Shown here in pieces: positions 27,982 through 40,271 of a stretch of 64,000 bases of DNA. Each line of letters begins with the position of its first letter. Within the stretch, counting starts at the first letter, position 1. A program made the position numbers and the translations under genes. The notes beneath the pieces were generated by a model. The model made no database searches. It was given only the letters and a program-made list of their open reading frames with translations, and was not told where the DNA came from. Source of the DNA: Monarcha castaneiventris obscurior (taxonomy: Eukaryota; Chordata; Aves; Passeriformes; Monarchidae); NCBI GenBank assembly GCA_026261815.1, contig JAMPIT010000258.1:16572501-16636500 (forward strand), in the 5' to 3' direction.

Positions 27982-30900
27982 GATTTTATTAGTTTTGAAA
28001 GAAGACTGTGAGAATGGAAAGGGAGAAAACACATTTTGAAGTACATAAGAACATGGAGAGGAAAAAGCATAAGGTTTTAATTTGGTTTTAACTAGGAGCC
28101 TCTGATGCCCATGAGAACTTTGATACACAAGGCTTAGCTAGAACCCAGTGAAAAGCATGGTGCTTTTGAAAGATACCAAAGTGTGCTGACTGGAAGGACA
28201 GATCTCATTGCTATGCTAAGCTAGAGGACAACAAATGCTCCTTAATTCAGTGGTATTTAAAGCAATCTAAATTTGTTACAGCCAGAAGCAGACAAAATAC
28301 AAATCACTTGAGTGCACTACTGTTTTTCTCTGCCTTTCACTAACAGAAATAGATTTCTTTGTAAAAGTCTGCTACTCATCTTCCTCAGATGATTGGATTT
28401 TTTAAAGCTATCCTTTGAACTAGGAAGTCACCTTTAATACTACAACCAGATGGAAGAACTCACAGGTTACAAGCATGATGTTTAAACACCTTTCCCTAAG
28501 GATTTTCCAGTCCTTACTGACAGGCACTCCCAGACCATAAAGCTCTGTGCCCTATGGATGATTTGTTACTAAGAAATCACATGCTGCACTGTTCTGTCAC
28601 TAGCAGAAATGTATCCATCCCCACGCCAGCCAAATGCTCTCCAGAAAGGCCATGGGACTCTGCTCTGAAGTGCCTGAGGAACTATAAATGAAAATTAACC
28701 CAGGGATTAAGCTCAGTCTTCAGGACATTTGAGCACCTTTCTGCTCAGTCAGATTCTGTCCTTCCAGCCAAATACCTGTTAGGTACTGGTCTTGAAATCA
28801 GCAGTCTCCTTAGCTTCAACTTTTGCACACTTTTTTTTCTCTTGGCAAATTTATTTTTGCTTACTTTTTCAAAGCTTCTCTGCCCAGTCCAACCTGCAGG
28901 TGGCCAGAGCCACAGATTCTGTTTCCTATTAAAGGCTTCTCTAGTATAGGAATTTGCCACATTTCTTGCTGAACTGGAATCTTACTGTTTTATTTACCCC
29001 TTTTATTTGTGTTGCCTTAAGCCCTTTCCCCAACAGCCACTATCTGTTTCATTAATCAGCACCTACCTTTCCCATAAAAGTTCTTCCCCTGCCTTAACTC
29101 TGTCCTTCTTCTTGTCTAAACTTTTCCTTTACTGCCTGAAGAATAACTTCCACTTCCTCTCCTCCTTATCAACATGGACTCTGGTAATTCCCTCCTCTTT
29201 CCATGAGTAGTGCCAGAGGTTGCACAGCTCTCTACAACACTGCTAACAAACACTTCTCTACCAAAGCAAGCCAAAAATCCTTCTTCTCTAAGTCACATCA
29301 CAAGTCCCAACAAAGTGAATGGGGATACTTGAGCAAAGCCAGCAGGATCTGTCCCTTTGTGTTGTTTTGCCATAGCAACGTGAACCCAAGTTTCTAGGCC
29401 ATCCAAGGCAGCCTTCACAGCCAAAGCTTTTTCACTTTTTGTTTGCTTGTTTTACGCATGGCAACCATTTCACTTATTTAACTGGTTTTTCTCCCACTTG
29501 TCCGGGTTGCTTCCCTATGCGAATGCAATGAATGCATGCATGCCATGTGTAAGTAAAAAAGGCAACCATTTGTAATCAAGTACACCCAATCTCAAGTAAA
29601 AATAAAAAACCAGAAATAGTTAACTATATGAGCAGTTCTATAAACTTAGGAATAGCACAGTTTTTTGAAGAGTTTATTTATAACCCTACTCCTATTAAAT
29701 ATGCATTTTTGAAGATTTTTTTTTTATTAGTTGACATTTATCATGTCAATTCGGCATGATTTGCACACATACAGGTTGGAAAGCTGATTAATAGGATTAG
29801 AATTAATGTTCATGTGGAATTGAAAATTTGTATGTACTTTTAAATGCCTGTGTCCAAGGCATAGACACAAAGTCCCACCATTCAGAACTCAAAATAGTAA
29901 CTTATTCATAAACTATAAAGGGACAGATTTTGGTTTAGAAACAACAAAGTGGTTTCATTTTCAGGGAATATATGAATAGTAATAAAACTAAAAATCCTGA
30001 CATATCAAAAGCCCAGGGAAAAAGTAACTCTGATGTCCTGCAGTTCACATGCTGCTGTGCTTGTAATGGGACATTTCAACAAGTCACAGTTAAAGGCTAT
30101 GGGAACTGGAAAAGTGCCAAAGGAAGATGTTTTATGCCATTTAGCAATTGTGCCCCTCTATTCCATGTGATTTTTGTTTTAGTATTTTATTTATTTTCTT
30201 ATTAATGTATTACAATGTAGCCTGCCAAATTACAAGAACAAAAATATACACAAATAAGTCCACTAAAAATGTGAAACCATTCTACCTATTTAGTAATAGT
30301 ATACTGAGGTGAATTTTGTTACCTGGTACATATTTGGCCCACAGCTGGAATAAAGCCCCAGTTTGGATAAGGGTGTCTATTCTCAGTATCATTTTATAAC
30401 CAATTTTTCCTTAAGCTTCATAACTTTCTTTTTTTTTTTTTTAATCACCTGATTTTATTGCTGTGGGTTTAGACAACACCAGAAACTGGAAGTTTTAGCT
30501 GAAGAATCATAGCACAATATAGCACAAAAGTAAGAGAGTTTACAGAAACAGGACAAAAATCATTCTGTTACATGTTCCCAGGAATACCCCCAAACATGGG
30601 GAGGCATACAGCTGAATCTTCCTAGGCTGAAGGGCAAGGTTTTGCTTACCAAGTGTAAACAAGAGAATAGTCTCTTACAGAATCAGGATGTAGGAGGGTT
30701 TCAATAGGTGGAAGGGAAGGAAGTGCATTCAGGCATCTTTAAAGTGGAAGGAGTACACAAGACTTCCACAAGGAGTAGCCTGGAACAGATTGCTTTTCGA
30801 CAACAGCAGAAATTCCTAGAGGTTACTGAACCTCTGCAGGAGAAAGCACAGATGGCACTGCAGACAGTTTAACAAGACCAACACCCTACACATAATCTGA

Positions 30901-33900
30901 GTACCAAATAAGAATTGTTTTACTTTATCATAGAGCCCTCAGGCACTTCCTACATCAGGACATCTCTAAAGGGAAAGGAGAAAACAAGATACTGGGATGC
31001 TGTACAGCTCCAATACTGTAATGGGTCAAGCAAGCTGCAATCTAGTACCAGCTTCAGCCATGTATTTTCTGTGCAACTCCCAGGTACTGTGTTCTTTCAC
31101 AAGGGAAAAAAGTCATACCAGGACTTCTCCTTGGCCAGAGCAGCACCCCCCTTTAACACCCACCTAGAAAGACAACAGTACTTTAGGCATTCTGCTTCCA
31201 ACTTCTAGTTAGAAGACGGACCAAAAAATCTCACTGATCTTACCAGGGAATACCAGCAGCACAATTATATGCCATCTTCTTGATACACATTCAGGAAGCA
31301 GAAGGAAGAAAAAAAGCAGAGATTATGAGAAACACACATACATAAAAACATGGCAACCCAAGAAATCTCAAATGTACATTTCAATAAAACTCTAATTCCC
31401 TATTAACCAGTAAGATCTCACCACAGCTAGCAGGAACCAGACTTATATTTTTTAAATGGGACATGCTGCTTCTTAAAAGTTTACCCTAAAACAAAAACAA
31501 AAGCACTAGAAATAGGAATCTTCAGGAGGGGCAAGATCATCATAAATTGCATGAAAAAACACCTCTACCAACTTTTCTTCTCATAGTTAAATTTCTTTGG
31601 ACTAATTACTTACTTTTTTTTTATTGTTTCTAATTGGAAACAGAATAGGTTTCCTGGCACTGAAATATCTTACTCTTCACAAACACAGCAGCAGCCAACA
31701 ACTTTACACAAATTTAATTTATCTTAAGTTTTACTTGGCTGAGTTTCTAATTGCACACCTAAACTAAACAGATAACAGCTCTAATATACCTATCAAGACA
31801 GATATAACCCTAGGGAAGGTGTCTCTGTGGAATTGAAGCCACGGCAGGATGGAAAGTTACCAACAATTCAGCAAGGCTTCTTCCACTCAGGGTAAAAGAT
31901 TTCAGCAAATTGCTGTCAATGAATGCTTGGAGCTGTTATTTTTTTCAAGACTGAACTGCAAAACTTTAGGACTGCATCTAGAAATATTCTACCTAGAACC
32001 TTCCCACCAGGAAATAAACTACGTCAGTGTCTGGTGGATTTAAAATCTTGAAATGACCTCTACACCTTTAGAAAATTAGTTTTGAAACCATGACCTATAA
32101 ATACCTGAAACTGTCTGGGTTCATTGTGAGAAACCCACAAAGAGTAATGATAAAAAGCAAGACTATAGCATTAAACATAAATTCACTGTATAAGGATGCA
32201 GTCCTCTTTGGGAAGGGAAAAACAAACAAAAAAGGTAGTTAGCAAGTGAACAGGATTGAAAATCAGTGCTTCCCATTACAGGGGAATTGGATGAGGTGAT
32301 TCAAATCAGCCCTTCTCACTGCCATGGGCCATTAGATACTACAAGATGTAAATTAACAGGTTGAAATATTAATTACTAGGTATTTTAAAGTTAACTGCAT
32401 GCATTATCAAACCCACATTTTGGAAAAAAAGCCAAACTAAACAGAACAACAAAAGAAGTGTGTCTTTTGGTCTCTAGAATAAGGCAAACTCTAATAGGCA
32501 GGTAGATTAATAGATTATTTCTTCAGGTTGCTAAACAAGAATGCAAGATAAACACACTTACCAAAAGTTAACTGTTAGCCACTAAACTCTCAGCTGCACA
32601 TCTTACAGGAAACTTCTCCCACACACATAGGGAAGTCTTTAAAGTGACACACAGTTAAAAGAATGAGTCAAAAGGAGTTTCCCTTTGTGTAGGGGTATCT
32701 ACCCTTTCCCTGACTGTCTGTCAAATAACTGGTGTCATTCCATTTGTTGAGCAGAAAAACACATTCAGGTTGGAGCAAATTTTTTTTCATGAAAGTTTTT
32801 ATTTATAAGCTCCTCACTGGGGATTTGTTTCAGTCAAGGTATGAATCACTAGGATGTTCCACTCAGAATGGAGATATACTCCCATAAAATCTTTACCATT
32901 CAGAATCTCCTTTAATCATTTTATGTTAAACATGTAAATGACAGCTGTAAAAATCTTTGGGCACAGGTATGGGGAGAGGGAAAACCACAATAAATTCCTA
33001 TAGTCATATAAATAATCTGTGCATTTTATCTGCCAGAAGGAAATTGCTACACCTCATCACTGGAGTGAACCAAATCACCAGATCTACACGTACTCAGAAA
33101 CAGCAGTCATTTTAAATGCTGGAGGGAGGAACTAATCTATCACAGAACACAAGGTGTACACACTGGAGGAGTGACTTGATTCATTAATGCAACAGCTTTA
33201 CTACAAGAAAAGGCCCATCTCTTCAAATACTGCAACAGCTGCTTTGTAAAGTAAAACAGAATTTTGTTCTATTGTCAAAAACAACGTATCACATGTGCAA
33301 TAAAATACTATCATAGTTCATACACTGTGTCAAATGCAGCTAAAGTGTAACAACTTGCTACACGTAAGACAAAAGAGGCCATATCAGTCTTCAATCCACC
33401 TCCAGCTTCTTGGCAAAGAATTACATGAATTCAGCAGATTTATACTACACAGTAAGCTCACTGGATCCTTTGGGATTTTTTTATTGTCCCTGACTCACAC
33501 AATATAACTCACTGATTTCCAACAGAAAATGCCTATGCTTACAAAGGAGAATCAGAGAATAAGTGAATTGCCATTATTCTTTAGAATCACTAACAACACC
33601 TTATGTATCACAGCCCCCATTGCCTTCTGTGCCAAAAAACAACCTCTACATAGTAGCTCTATAATTAACCTGTTTCAAACCCAAGACCTCTAGATAAGCT
33701 TTCTCCTGCAATCTAAACAGGTCTCTTTCAAGGTCACAACTGAAATTTTTAAAAGAGAGGCCCTTTCCAGCTGACTCTCAAAACCTTACAACATCTTGCA
33801 ACAGGAAAGAAAAAAAATCTAAATTTGGCCAACTAGTGCACTGAAATTAGACAGACTATTAAAGAGAAGTGCTAAATATAACGCAAATAAATTTTTTAAT

Positions 33901-36900
33901 AATAAGCAGTTATAGCTCCTTTTAAAGCACTATTCACAAGATGAAATTATTTTCACATTTTCCTCAAAAACACCATTCATTTCATTATGCATACATCAGA
34001 AACTAGCATACTTTCCTAGACATAATTATTTGTAAGCAGTACAAATCAACAGTTATTACACTTAAAATGAAATATATGAAATGTTCTCTGCTGAACTTGA
34101 CAAATATGACTACTTAGATAATCAAGGTCATAAAGTAAGTTCTTCTTAAAAATATAGATATATATTTCATGACACTTGAAATAAAAAATATGGAATATAA
34201 ACAGAAGCTTTAAAGTCCCTCTTTCGGTAATTTTCAGAGATGTGTAAATCTCTTTCATTTTGGCTATGACAGAGTTAATTGTTGCTGTAATAGCACAAGA
34301 AATGCTGCTCTATTGGATGACTGCCAGCACATAAAAATGCGAATCCACAGTTATGGATAAAGCAATTCCAATTGCACTACTTTTTGCTAGTACATTTTTA
34401 TGGCAAAACATGCTTCTATTCATGAAGTGGCTAGAAACTAGCATACCACTTTTAATCACCACAAATATTGCTGCTATAGAAGTAATGCCTATTTATAATA
34501 CACAAATATTTTGTGGAACTAGATCAAAAGCAATGTGATTGCAAAGATATTTGCAATCCGTATCCCAGAGAGTATTTTCTGAGATTCACATAAATGGCCC
34601 AAGACCTGGTAATTCACGTCTTAAATGTTAACAGAATATTATTGGAGGTATCAAAGAAAAGCACTGTAAGACAAATTAGGCAAAGATTTACTGCTATTTT
34701 CAAATCACATTAAAAGAGAAATTTCTCTTTGGCTCTACCAATTACACACTTCAGCATCTCAGAGAACCAAGCACCTGGAGAGAAAGTGGTTTCATGGGGA
34801 TTCCATGAAAACCACGGAAGAGGGAGATTGCCAATGGAATTGAACATGCACCCTTTTGTACCTTCAGTAGCAGGCAACACCACGTAATGCTCTTAGAGAA
34901 CAATGCATGGCCATTGAAATACACGTATACTTCATATACATTTCTATGTATTTTATACCTCACTATGCAGTCAGTGCCATGCTCGAACCAGAATTTACAT
35001 ATCTTGCTCTAAACCTGACCTAGGACTGTTAATTTCAGTTGAACTTTATTGTGTCTCTGCTTTCTCTAAAACCTAATGCTGGTGGAATATACAATTGTTA
35101 TCACTCCCCAGCAGCAAATTGGCTACTCTGTAGCAAATGCTCCTTGGCATGTTTTAATCCCACCATCAGTGAAAGGTGGCTTAACCCCAAGTAGAAGCAG
35201 CAAGATTCTCACGTTTACTATGAGTAAGAGCCTGTTCCCCAGCTCTGACTGGGGAGTAGCTGACACACTGCAAATTCCCATTCTTCACTTCGCATTCAGC
35301 CATCTGTTTGTACATCCAGACCTTCAGTATTTGCCATTTGGCTGCACCAGACTTCACAGACCACAAAGCAATATGGATTGGTGCAAGCCATCCACATCTT
35401 CCGTGGCAACAGTCTTTACATCCAGTATCCCTGGTACAAAGGTCTTCATCACTATGCCAATATGAATCAAAAAGGAAAACCATTATTGATCTGTGCCGGG
35501 GCTGTCAGTTGACCTCTACAGTAATAAGCTAGTAAGTACTTCTTAAAACCTAAGAGAATATCTAAAAATATTTTCTCTTATGGAAATCCTAAATACTAGA
35601 AATAGTTTCTTGTGAGAATACAACTGTTTTACAAGTCAACTTGAGCTCTCAAGATGTCTCTCTATCATAAATGTGATATAGTAAGAGCTCCACTGTGAAA
35701 ATATTTTGTCTAGTTTAATATTTGAAACTTTGCAGGATTACTCAAAATATAATTTCTTAGGTTTAATTCACTTCAAATATCTTCAAAGAGAAATTTCAGT
35801 CAAATAAACCCCTAATGTTTTTGCAAGTCAGTAATGGCTAATATGACAAAAATTCCATTCAGACGAATGGGAGACATGCCTGCTAGAGAAAATTTATAAA
35901 CAAGAATTTTAAAATAATGTGTTTATTTCAATGTAAGTGGATGTTCCAAGTAAACTGATATTCACCTTCTAAAGAAATAGTATCAAAAGTATAGGCCCAA
36001 AGTTTTAATAAATTACAACTATAGTAGGAAGAGAGACTTTATAGACAGAAAGTTTTGTGTTCCCCCTGCTGGTTTAGCAGTTGGCTTCAAAACAATGTTC
36101 CTGAGGTAGGCATCAAGATGCTGGGGTATGAAAATATGTTTTGCATGCCAGAAACAAAAACTGAAGTTTCCTTTTTAAAAGAATTCCTATCCCTTGATGG
36201 ATATCATTTACACACTTTGACTAGATGAGGCTCTGGATACACAAAATGTGCATCAAAATCAACAATGAAACAAGATCTCCCCAGGGACAGAAAGCATGTC
36301 AAGAGAGAAAAATTTGAAGTGTCACTTTAAGATTAAAAAGGCTGGACTGCAGCAAACAATTGGGGGAAGCAAGTTTCAGAGTAAAGGACTCTTCACTGAA
36401 GGAAGCCAATGACCTGCCCCCCCTCCAACACACGTCCCTCCCTTCCTCCCCCAGCCCAGCACCAGCTGCAGCAGTTGGTGTCGGCCCAGGTCTGCATTCG
36501 AAGAGCAGCTCCTCCTCAGCTGGAACTCAAGCCCTGTAAGCTTTCATGGGTTAAACTGGAGCTCTTCAAATGAATAAACATCTTCCATTAACATTTTACT
36601 AACAGTCTTGTTGGGAATACTTTGACAGGACACCTGTGCAGTGCTAATTAAAGCCCAGATACCAACTCATGCTGTGCCTGGCATTCGTGGAAAAAAAGTA
36701 TGGACTGTAAGGGAAACAAAGTAATCTTCATAAGTAGCAATAAACAAATAGATTTTATCTTGGGAAGACATTTCATTTACACATGTAGTCTCTCACATAT
36801 GAGACTACAATAGTATCAGTCCTCTGGGTCACCATGAGACAAACCTAACCGATGCCACAATTAATGAGCAGGCGGCTCTCTCACTTCGGGTTTTCTTCCC

Positions 36901-37614
36901 AGTGGGGGTCTAATATCAGCCTCCTTGACCTCACCAAACAAAAAGTAGATAAAAGCTTAGGTCGGTATAAATACAGACCCAACCAGAAAAACTTTTTCTT
37001 AGAACAAAATCATGGCACCTGATTGTCCAATTGTCTCTCTAGTAAGCTACAAACACTATCAGAAAGTCTCTGTAAAAAAATGAACTGTGCTGATGATCAC
37101 ACATTTGAGAATACTAAATTACGGCAAATCAATTTTAAAAGCTACCGCTTAATAGAACTGAGATAAGTAGACTTACATCTGGTTACATGCTGAGGAAGTG
37201 GAAAAGGCATAACTGCACACACACACTATGCCTGAAGTAGGTCCTTTTTTTTTTTTTTGAAAGGGACAAGAAATATCACCCCCCGTGCTGTTTGATACCA
37301 ATGACAATGGCTTTGGAATTACAAGTGCACCTGAAACTGGGAGAAGCTCGTATTTTAAAAGTTACTTAATTTACATCTAGCTTTGAAGGCACATTCTTGT
37401 TATTACTAGGAGAGACGTTCTCAGAAGCCCGTAGTGACTTGACTCCAGTGCATCCCCTGCAAAATATGCAACAGTAACTCCCACATGTCAACAACTCCTC
37501 AGTGTAATAGCAATGCAGGGACATTTTAACTGACCTTTATATTATTCTCACACTAAACTCACACTCTGCTCGTACATTGCTAAGTTCTCAGCTGACCTCA
37601 TGAAGGGTACGAAG

Positions 37615-37629
37615 ACACACACACACACA
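37615..37629. repeat. (AC)7 microsatellite at CpG-island edge
   Basis: Seven and a half AC units lie just left of the CpG island. A second short CA array is at about 37214-37226. Confidence 0.7.
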
Positions 37630-38078
37630 GAGCAGTGCGAGCATCTGCAAAGAGTTTCGCTCGTTGCCCGTAACTCTCCCAGCAGTACCAACCAGCCGGA
37701 CACCGGACTACGCTGGGACACCTGTAGCTCTCCTCTCCAGACGCCCACCTCTCGGCTCGCCCCTCAGCTCCCACAGGGAGCCCGCAGCTCGCACGGTCCC
37801 GAGGGGCGAGCCGCTGCCGGCGCTGCTCAGGGACACGGACCGCCCCGGCAGCTCCCGCGCCCCGCGCCCGCCGGAGGCCCCCGGGACCCTCCCGCTCCGC
37901 CCGCGCACGGTGACACCTCGAGGGACGCGCACCCCGCGCCCGCCCCCGCGGACGGCGCATCCCTGCGGGGCGCCCGGCCCGAAACGCCGCTGTCGGGGCG
38001 GGGGTCGCGGCCGCCGCACCTACCTGGCGGCAGGTCTGTCCACGCCGCGTCCCGCGGGGCAAGCGCGCAGCAGCGCGG

Positions 38079-38087
38079 CTACGCCAT
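38079..38087 (-). promoter_or_regulatory. minimal upstream ORF (Met-Ala-stop) in candidate exon 1
   Basis: Minus-strand ATGGCGTAG lies 55 bases before the exon 1 donor, in the context GTGCCCATGG (G at +4). If exon 1 is real, this is the first of two short upstream ORFs in the leader. Confidence 0.35.
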
Positions 38088-38100
38088 GGGCACCGCCGGC

Positions 38101-38140
38101 CGGGACGGGACGGGACGGGACGGGACGGGACGGGACGGGA
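38101..38140 (+). repeat. (CGGGA)8 pentanucleotide microsatellite
   Basis: Eight perfect CGGGA units. On the minus strand this reads (TCCCG)8 and would fall in the candidate 5' UTR of TGFBR3. Such arrays are length-polymorphic. Confidence 0.9.
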
Positions 38141-38274
38141 ACGCAGCCCTCACCAAGGCCGCCCAGCGCCGGCCACTGCCGCCCGGCCCGCGGAGCGCGG
38201 AGCAGGAGGCGGAGGCGGAGGAGGTGCGTGTGCGCCCGCCCGGCCCCCGGCCCGGCAGTAACCCCGCGGCGCGC

Positions 38275-38294
38275 GGGGCGGGGCGGGGCGGGGC
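38275..38294 (+). repeat. (GGGGC)4 array: GC boxes and potential G-quadruplex
   Basis: Four perfect copies of GGGGC in a row provide overlapping Sp1/KLF sites and four runs of four G, which can form a quadruplex on the plus strand, the template strand for TGFBR3. Confidence 0.7.
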
Positions 38295-38317
38295 GCGCGG
38301 GCGCGGGCGGCGCCGCC

Positions 38318-38322
38318 ATTGG
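38318..38322 (-). promoter_or_regulatory. CCAAT box (NF-Y type) on the minus strand
   Basis: ATTGG on plus, reading CCCAATGGCGG on minus. The orientation fits transcription toward TGFBR3, with a start roughly 60-100 bases to the left. The start site itself is inferred. Confidence 0.5.
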
Positions 38323-38344
38323 GCGCGGGGCGGGGCCGGAGCCG

Positions 38345-38349
38345 TGACG
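38345..38349 (+). promoter_or_regulatory. CRE half-site TGACG in CpG island
   Basis: GCCGTGACGGCC contains TGACG with a flanking CpG, a CREB/ATF half-site common in CpG-island promoters. It lies 23 bases right of the CCAAT box. Confidence 0.35.
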
Positions 38350-38425
38350 GCCGCGCCCGCCGCCACCGCCGCCACCGCCCCCCGCGCGCCTGCAGCCAGC
38401 GCGCGCCGCGGCCTCCGCCCGCCCT

Positions 38426-38445
38426 GTCCCGTCCCGTCCCGTCCC
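38426..38445 (+). repeat. (GTCCC)4 array, complementary to the CGGGA array
   Basis: Four perfect copies of GTCCC, the reverse complement of GGGAC, lie about 285 bases to the right of the CGGGA array, so the two arrays are inverted with respect to each other. Confidence 0.85.
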
Positions 38446-39403
38446 GCACCGCACCTGAGCCCCGCCCGCCCCGCCGGGAACCGTGAGGGGGTCCCGGGGT
38501 CGCACACGGCCCAGCTGTGCAACCCCCGCGCAGCCGGGGAGACAGACCCCGCTCACGGCAGCCGGGGCCGGCAACGGCTTTAAGTTACCGGCCTCGAAAG
38601 CGCGTGAGGCCGCCGGGCACCGCGTCCGTAAGGGAGCCTGGGCTGCGCTCCACACCGGGCCCCGTGCGAGCGGCGGTGTGACGGTGCAGGCCCTGCCCTG
38701 TGCACCGAGGTACGTCCCTGCAGCCCCCCGGGTGGGCACAGCTCCCACCGGCGGCTGGCGCAGAGCGAGGCCCCGGCCGCCCCCTCAGTGCTGCCACCCC
38801 AGCCAAGGGCAGACTAAAGCCCACGTAAGAACGAGTTCTGGCCAACACCACGGAGCTGACATCGTTTACACCAGAGCAAACGAATCCAGATCTCTCGAGG
38901 TTCATTATGTTAGAAAATAACAGAAAGTGCTGTTCAGTGCAGAAGGCACGTTTAAAGTTGTCAAAACCCCAACTTTAAGACTATTGAGTTCTGGAGCAAA
39001 CTGTCATTAAGGGAGCTACACCACGGATAAGGCCTTTCCACCCGTAGCCCAGTTCAATCGTAACTGTATCCTTCAGCAGTATGAACAGAGTTAGTTTCTG
39101 CAACAGTCCTTCAAGACTGCAAGATCAGGTGTGTGCTGCTCTTGCTGTCCTCTAAAGGTCATGGTAATGAGAGCAGTACTAGAACTTGGCAAACATTAAT
39201 ACAGTAAAACCCCCATCATAAAATTGAGCCCTAGTCTTATTATCCCAATAAGCAATTGTTCTTGTATAGGCATGGAGACCATGTGGAGATAGAAGTAGAG
39301 AGAAGTTTCAGGACGTTTCAGCAAAATTATTCTAATTCAATTGGCTTTCTTACCGAGGGGATTAGGGGTGAGTTGATTTTTTCATAATGCTGTTTGACTT
39401 CAG

Positions 39404-39666
39404 GTCCTTTGCCCTGAGTCACGAATGCCAAGTTCTTTCATGTACCCAAGAGGCGTGCTTATGGGAGTTCAAACACGATTTATCCACTCTCAAAATGCCA
39501 ATTTGCAACCAAGAATAATCCATTGCCATTTAGCTTTGACCTGTACGTGTTTGGACAAGCCTTACTCACAGTTCTGCTGCATGTATCACACATCAGTCAA
39601 TGGCTGGGTCCCCCAAAGAGTAGTCCTGAAAACTTCTACATTATCTGGATATGAGAGCTCTAGCAA
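39404..39666 (+). other. candidate exon with possible start codon (model A/B)
   Basis: Acceptor GCTGTTTGACTTCAG|GTCC, donor AGCTCTAGCAA|GTAAATC (A at -1, so only moderate). The frame is open from the acceptor through an ATG at 39425 for 80 codons and leaves two bases. The residue content is Cys-rich in the middle (CTCLDKPYSQFCC) and not obviously domain-like. The 5' part may be untranslated. Confidence 0.22.
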
Positions 39667-40227
39667 GTAAATCAAAGTACATCCAGTAACAAGCATTTAG
39701 TCTACATTAAATATTTCAGCAAACAGGCTTACAAAACCTGAATAAAAACCTGCAGAAACAAGTAAAATACAAGTTCAGGCTGATTGTTGGCAGCCTAAGC
39801 TCACTTTCAGAATTTTTTATTTATTTTTAGTGTTTGAAAAGTTGTGCATGTTGGAGCATGACATACCTCCTCTCTTATCACTCTCACATGTAGGATGCAA
39901 AATCTTTGCAAGAGGGATGTGGAGGTGGGGCAAGTCCCTTCGACAAAGAAGAGAACTAATATTCTACAGCAACATATGTATTTCAAGGCATATTGTGTGT
40001 CTACTATATTTCTGCTAGCTAAAATTACAGACCACTGATTAAAAATGGGATTGAAACTTAAGCAAACACATTGTTTTTATTTTAATTACTCATTTAGGTC
40101 CCAATCCTGCAAAGATTAAATCAAACAGATTAGATTCACTCGAATAAGCAGCCATGAGAGCTGTTCAAGTGTGTGACATCAAAGGTGTATGCACAAGCCT
40201 TTGTAAAATCAAATTCTTTGCATATAG

Positions 40228-40271
40228 GTCTAACCCTAGCCAAATTATTATCACCATTTTCAGTGATGCTG
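40228..40271 (+). other. candidate 44-nt exon
   Basis: Acceptor TTCTTTGCATATAG|GTC, donor GATGCTG|GTAAGAAC. In the phase that fits its neighbours it reads SNPSQIIITIFSDA. One other frame is also open, so frame choice here rests on the neighbours. Confidence 0.22.

Larger units (their letters stand above)
24616..38023 (-). other. TGFBR3: TGFBR3 intron 1 (inferred)
   Basis: The stretch between the exon 2 acceptor and the candidate exon 1 donor has minus-strand GTAGGT at its right end and TGTAG at its left end. It holds a GC-richer patch at about 25.70-26.11 kb, a 51-nt A tract at 27292, a short TAC array at 27965, poly-T runs, CA microsatellites near 37.2 and 37.6 kb, and a pyrimidine-rich stretch at 36411-36470. 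I see no convincing internal exon. Confidence 0.5.
38024..38240 (-). other. TGFBR3: candidate non-coding exon 1 of TGFBR3 (5' end approximate)
   Basis: On the minus strand a good donor, CCGCCAG|GTAGGTGCG, sits at 38024/38023 within the CpG island. Spliced to the acceptor at 24615 it gives a leader without changing the receptor frame. Mammalian TGFBR3 likewise starts with an untranslated exon far upstream of the signal-peptide exon. The transcription start is not visible. About 38.24 kb is inferred from a minus-strand CCAAT box at 38318-38322. The exon would include the CCCGT/CGGGA pentamer array and a two-codon upstream ORF. Confidence 0.5.
37660..38800. promoter_or_regulatory. CpG island, probable TGFBR3 promoter, possibly bidirectional
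   Basis: This is the only long GC- and CpG-dense stretch in an otherwise AT-rich window; the edges are abrupt on both sides. It contains repeated GC boxes, an inverted CCAAT box, a TGACG half-site and no TATA box, as is usual for broad CpG-island promoters. The overlapping long open frames on both strands here (up to 327 codons) arise from the lack of AT-rich stop codons and are not taken as genes. Donor-like sites point both ways: minus at 38024, plus at 38223 (GGAG|GTGCGT) and 38709 (CGAG|GTACGT). Confidence 0.8.

Noticed and set aside
37600..38748. Frames of 327 and 227 codons (plus) and 242 codons (minus) in the CpG island
   Set aside because: Pro/Arg/Ala/Gly-rich readings of a GC-rich region where stop codons are rare. 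They cross microsatellites and lack conserved motifs.
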